From contig NZ_JAMSLR010000001.1 in NCBI RefSeq assembly GCF_023806485.1, positions 186,001 through 250,000 of the forward strand: a stretch of DNA of 64,000 nucleotides. Direction: 5' to 3'. The notes beneath the pieces are model-generated. The model was not told the DNA's origin. It saw only the letters and a list, made by a program, of their open reading frames with translations, and ran no database searches. The translations under genes and the position numbers were made by a program. Positions 61,058-64,000 of the stretch are shown one piece after another (within the stretch, counting starts at the first letter, position 1; every line of letters begins with the position of its first letter). The stretch comes from Thermalbibacter longus (GTDB taxonomy: Bacteria; Chloroflexota; Chloroflexia; Thermomicrobiales; Thermomicrobiaceae).

Positions 61058-62284
61058 TCAGTCTCCCTTTGCCACCTGTTGCTGAGCGGTAACCGGGCGA
61101 GTTTCTTGTTTCCAGCGTGTTTCCTCTACGAAGAGAGCCAGGGTGCCGGCCGCAGCCAGCCCGAGGCCGGCGACTGTCCCAGCCGTGAGGACGAGCCCGA
61201 TCAAGTCGGCGACGGTTCCGATGATCAGCGGCGCCAGGGCCTGGCCGCTATCGCCGATGAGCCGCCAGATGCCCAGGAACTCGCCGGTGCGCCCACGCGG
61301 CGCCAGGTCGGCCCCTAGTGTCATCATCGTGCCCGAGCCGATCCCGTTGCCGAACCCGAGCACCAGTGCTGCGCCGAGGAGCGTCCAGTAGCTGTCGGTG
61401 AAGGGGATAAGTGCCATGCCGAGTCCGAGGATGAGAAAGGATGGCACCGCAGCGGCCTTTCGCCCATAGCGGTCCATGATCATGCCGGCCGGTACGAAGA
61501 GGGACATGTCGACCACCGACATAAGGCTCAAGATGAAGCCTACCTCTGCGCGATCGAGCCCGATGACCTCGCTACCGTAGAGCGGGATCACCAGTTGCCG
61601 GGCAGCGCGGATCATCTGGGCGAAAATCTGCGCAGAACCGGCGGCCAGGAGCTCACGCTGTCGGTCCTGGACGATCTCGCGGAGCACTCCAACTCCGAAC
61701 TGGTGACCGGAGAGGGGAGTCCAACTCGCTGGCGGATCTACAGCGACGGCTGCTATGGCCAGCGCGACGAACGCCAGCGCCCCCGCAACCAGGATCGGGA
61801 CGCTCAGGCCGTACAGTTGCCCGAGTAGCCCGCCCACAGCGGGGCCGGCGAACCATCCGATACGGTTGATGCCGCCGAAGACAGCGATGGCACGCCCCCT
61901 CGAAGCAGTGGGCACGGCGTGAGTCACGTAGGTGTGCCGTGAAAGTCCCCAGAGTGCGGTTCCGATCCCAGCGATAAAGCGGTAGAGGATCAACTCAGGC
62001 GCGAACCCAGCGAATGCGAGCGCGATAGTCCCGGTGCCGAACAGACCGCAGCCGATCACCATCGAGCGGCGGAAGCCCAGCCGGGGTAGCAACAGTCCAG
62101 TAGGGAGATCCGCGAGCAGGGTGCCGATCCAGGCGGCCGACACGACGAGTCCAGCGAGGCCGTAAGAGCCGCCGAACTCCAATGCGTACAGGGGCAGGAT
62201 GGGTACCATCACGCCCTGCCCGAATGCGAGCAGGACAGTGGGCAGGTAAACTGGGAGGAGAAGCCGCTGGTGCTCTCGCTGCAT
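61058..62284 (-). CDS. Major facilitator superfamily (MFS) transporter
   Basis: A 408-residue integral membrane transporter with about twelve hydrophobic segments. The loop between helices 2 and 3 carries the MFS signature in the form DLPTGLLLPRLGFRR (about residues 58-72). Sequence such as WGLSRHTYVTHAVPTASRGRAIAVFGGINRIGW suggests a drug/multidrug efflux-type member. ATG 62284 follows GGAGGG. It is convergent with the secreted protein gene, with only 7 nt between their stops, and divergent from the M24-fold gene. Substrate unknown. Confidence 0.9.
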   Translation of the reverse strand: MQREHQRLLLPVYLPTVLLAFGQGVMVPILPLYALEFGGSYGLAGLVVSAAWIGTLLADLPTGLLLPRLGFRRSMVIGCGLFGTGTIALAFAGFAPELILYRFIAGIGTALWGLSRHTYVTHAVPTASRGRAIAVFGGINRIGWFAGPAVGGLLGQLYGLSVPILVAGALAFVALAIAAVAVDPPASWTPLSGHQFGVGVLREIVQDRQRELLAAGSAQIFAQMIRAARQLVIPLYGSEVIGLDRAEVGFILSLMSVVDMSLFVPAGMIMDRYGRKAAAVPSFLILGLGMALIPFTDSYWTLLGAALVLGFGNGIGSGTMMTLGADLAPRGRTGEFLGIWRLIGDSGQALAPLIIGTVADLIGLVLTAGTVAGLGLAAAGTLALFVEETRWKQETRPVTAQQQVAKGD

Positions 62285-62421
62285 CCAGCCCTCCGCGCGG
62301 ACGGCGTCCTGCAGTCGCAGGCGCCACGCCGGACAACCAATCCCGCGACGCCCTGGCCGCGTTCCGTATGCTACCAGATCGCCGGTGAAAGCGACGCTCG
62401 CCAGCGAGACCGGGAGGCAGT

Positions 62422-63561
62422 ATGACAGGTCCGATTGCTCGACGCGTCTTCACCGATCAGGAATTCGCGCGGCGCTGGCAGTCCCTGCGGCGCATTCTGA
62501 CCGACCATCAGGTCGATCTCGCTGTGCTGGTGGACGCCGACACGATCTATTACCTGACCGGCTTCGCCGGCTCGGGTTCCGCGTTTCAGGCACTGCTCGT
62601 ACCGATGGATAACGAACCGGTCCATCTGTTGAGGTACACTGAGGAGTTGTCCTTTCTCAGCACATCCTGGCTCGATGTACCAGCGTTCTACAACGACTGG
62701 GATAATCCGGTGGTGCTGGCCGCCCGGCTGGCCAGGAAGCTCGTGCCGCGACTGCGGCGGGTCGGCATCGAGAAAGCGTCGTACCACCTCGCTGCGCGCC
62801 GGTATGAGCAGCTTATGGCCGAGTGGCCGGGCGCCCTCGGGGTTGATCTCTCGGATGCGATCGGCTGGCTCCGGCTCGTGAAGTCCCCCGAAGAGATCGA
62901 GCAGCACCGGCAGGCTGCCATAGCCGTTCAGCGGGGCCTGGAGACCGGCGTTGCGGCTGTCCGTGCCGGCGTGCGCGAGCGGGAGATCGCTGCAGCCCTG
63001 GCCGGCACACTCGTTCGCGCGGGAGCCGACACGTTGTTTCCCGGCACCATCGTCTCTGGGGAGCGACTGCGCGACGTCGATGGTCGACTCGGTGACCGCA
63101 CCCTGCAACATGGCGATCTGGTACGAATGGAGATGACCAACAGCGTGAATCGCTACTGGGCGCGGCTGACCAGGATGGTGTCAGTGGGTCCTCCCTCCGC
63201 CGAGATGGCTGAGCTATACGAGCAGGTGCGGCTCGCGCAGGAAGAGCAGATCACGCGTCTGGTTCCGGGCGCGATCCCCTCAGAGCTCGACGCGTTCGTT
63301 CGGTCCAAGCTGCCGATTGGGCTCTGGACCATGCAGCTCTCGGGCTATGCGCTCGCCTGCCATGAGTGCCGGATCGGGTGGAGCGAGCTCGACCGCTTCT
63401 GGATCGTTCGCGACGAGTATCGACCGCTGGCTGCCGGCATGGTCTTCCATATGGTGCTCACTGCCGGTCCTGGTCTATCGGTCGGCGATACCGTCGTCGT
63501 GACCGAGCAGGGTGGCCGGTATCTGACAACGTACCCTCGCGATCTCATCGTCGTCGAGTGA
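62422..63561 (+). CDS. M24-fold (Xaa-Pro peptidase/creatinase-like) protein lacking the metal ligands
   Basis: A 379-residue protein with the two-domain creatinase/prolidase layout: an N-terminal domain (VDADTIYYLTGFAGSGSAFQ) and a pita-bread C-terminal domain beginning LRLVKSPEEIEQHRQAA. In active peptidases five ligands bind two metals. Here the first Asp region reads RMEMTNSVNRYWARLTR (no DxG, and Arg where the second Asp of the ADxTR motif belongs), the GHGIG region reads SGYALACHE, and the late Glu region reads FHMVLTAGP. It is therefore unlikely to be a metallopeptidase. It could be a metal-free hydrolase like creatinase or ectoine hydrolase. ATG 62422 follows GGGAGG. Confidence 0.8.
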   Translation: MTGPIARRVFTDQEFARRWQSLRRILTDHQVDLAVLVDADTIYYLTGFAGSGSAFQALLVPMDNEPVHLLRYTEELSFLSTSWLDVPAFYNDWDNPVVLAARLARKLVPRLRRVGIEKASYHLAARRYEQLMAEWPGALGVDLSDAIGWLRLVKSPEEIEQHRQAAIAVQRGLETGVAAVRAGVREREIAAALAGTLVRAGADTLFPGTIVSGERLRDVDGRLGDRTLQHGDLVRMEMTNSVNRYWARLTRMVSVGPPSAEMAELYEQVRLAQEEQITRLVPGAIPSELDAFVRSKLPIGLWTMQLSGYALACHECRIGWSELDRFWIVRDEYRPLAAGMVFHMVLTAGPGLSVGDTVVVTEQGGRYLTTYPRDLIVVE

Positions 63562-63562
63562 A

Positions 63563-63592
63563 GGGGAATTTCCCTCGTCCATCAGATTCCCC
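63563..63592 (+). terminator. Weak hairpin after the M24-fold gene
   Basis: GGGGAAT (63563-63569) and ATTCCCC (63586-63592) with a 16-nt loop, directly after the stop codon and between convergent genes. Confidence 0.35.
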
Positions 63593-63623
63593 GGGGCACG
63601 TCGGCCTGAGGCTTCTCGCCTCC

Positions 63624-64000
63624 CTATTCCAAGGCGAGGCTGCCCGTCTTCAATCCGGAACCCGTCAGCACGATCACCGCCTCGCCGGCGGGCATCGGCC
63701 GGCCGCGCGCGACGGCTTGGCGGAACGCTGCCGCACCGAGCGCAGCGGTGGGCTCGACGTAGAGTCCCTGTCGCCAGAGCTGGCGGAGCGTGTCCACCAG
63801 CGAGTCTTCATCGATCGCCTCGACCCACCCATCGCTCCGGCGGATAGCCGCCAGCATCTGGCGCCCTCGCGGTGGCGCGGCGATCCGAGCACCCTCAGCC
63901 AGGGTGGTCGCTGGAGCGACCGGTGACACGTCTGGTTCCCCGCGCTCGAACGCCTGCACGAGCGGCGCGCAGGCGAGCGGCTGAGCCGCAACGAGTTTCG
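63624..64000 (-). CDS. thrC: Threonine synthase or closely related PLP enzyme, C-terminal end (5' partial)
   Basis: The open frame runs off the right edge on the minus strand. The visible 125 residues begin VAAQPLACAPLVQAFERGEPD, typical of threonine synthase after its active site, and continue with SDGWVEAIDEDSLVDTLRQL, GLYVEPTAALGAAAFRQAV and VIVLTGSGLKTGS, the conserved C-terminal segment. The Schiff-base lysine lies outside the window. Threonine synthase makes threonine from O-phosphohomoserine. A related fold-type II enzyme cannot be fully excluded from this fragment. Confidence 0.85.
   Translation of the reverse strand, partial: KLVAAQPLACAPLVQAFERGEPDVSPVAPATTLAEGARIAAPPRGRQMLAAIRRSDGWVEAIDEDSLVDTLRQLWRQGLYVEPTAALGAAAFRQAVARGRPMPAGEAVIVLTGSGLKTGSLALE

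Noticed and set aside
1-64000. rRNA, tRNA, CRISPR arrays, prophage or replication origin
   Set aside because: No rRNA or tRNA-like cloverleaf, no regularly spaced direct repeats, and no phage structural or dnaA-box-rich region was seen by reading; a covariance-model search would be needed to exclude small RNAs.

Overview
The window is about 64 kb of high-GC bacterial chromosome. An alternative complex III (Act) operon, twin-arginine lipoprotein sugar-binding proteins, many carbohydrate transport genes and a secreted protein family I associate with Chloroflexota all point to that phylum, most likely class Thermomicrobia (Thermomicrobium/Sphaerobacter-like). This placement is inferred from gene content, not from a marker gene. 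I saw no rRNA, tRNA or CRISPR array.

Layout. 1-8 kb: the end of an unidentified gene, a pantothenate operon (DUF2520 reductase-panB-panC), an acyl-CoA synthetase, a DEAD-box RNA helicase and a YebC/PmpR regulator. 8-13 kb: threonine aldolase, a membrane HELGH metalloprotease-like protein with a zinc-ribbon coiled-coil partner, and mreB. 13.0-18.75 kb: a foreign-looking, visibly AT-richer island. It is bounded on the left by a broken IS5-type element and on the right by a 39-bp fragment of a related transposase, which is joined directly to an alcohol dehydrogenase that has lost its N-terminal half. The island holds a compact operon of three intact genes: a DndC-like PP-loop (PAPS-reductase family) protein, a HerA-like ATPase with a variant Walker A motif, and a NurA-like nuclease. 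Next to it are the debris of a type III restriction (Res) gene and of one unknown small gene. This cassette is the best candidate in the window for a poorly described system, probably DNA modification and/or anti-phage defence.

19.6-29 kb: a FAD oxidoreductase, an HD-domain protein coupled to rodA, a small HTH protein, pdxS-pdxT (vitamin B6), a MocR-type regulator divergent from a PucR-type regulator with dyad operators between them, and a DUF2171-like protein. 29-41 kb: a carbohydrate-use region with two ABC importers (one with an ATPase gene, one without), a short-chain dehydrogenase, a SelA-fold PLP enzyme, a LacI-family regulator with an operator placed on its own promoter, and a creatininase-family amidohydrolase.

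41.5-51.2 kb: a FAD monooxygenase-like protein, then the respiratory Act operon in the order small membrane protein, pentaheme cytochrome, split ActB (B1 and B2), two NrfD-type membrane subunits, ActD and monoheme ActE. Upstream lie two near-identical tandem promoters with a perfect CRP/FNR-type dyad between them. 51.3-64 kb: a carotenoid-desaturase-like FAD protein, a luciferase-family oxidoreductase, a YbaK deacylase, greA, an M28 peptidase, lon, a secreted protein interrupted by a frameshift, an MFS transporter, an M24-fold protein lacking its metal ligands, and the C-terminal end of threonine synthase cut by the window edge.
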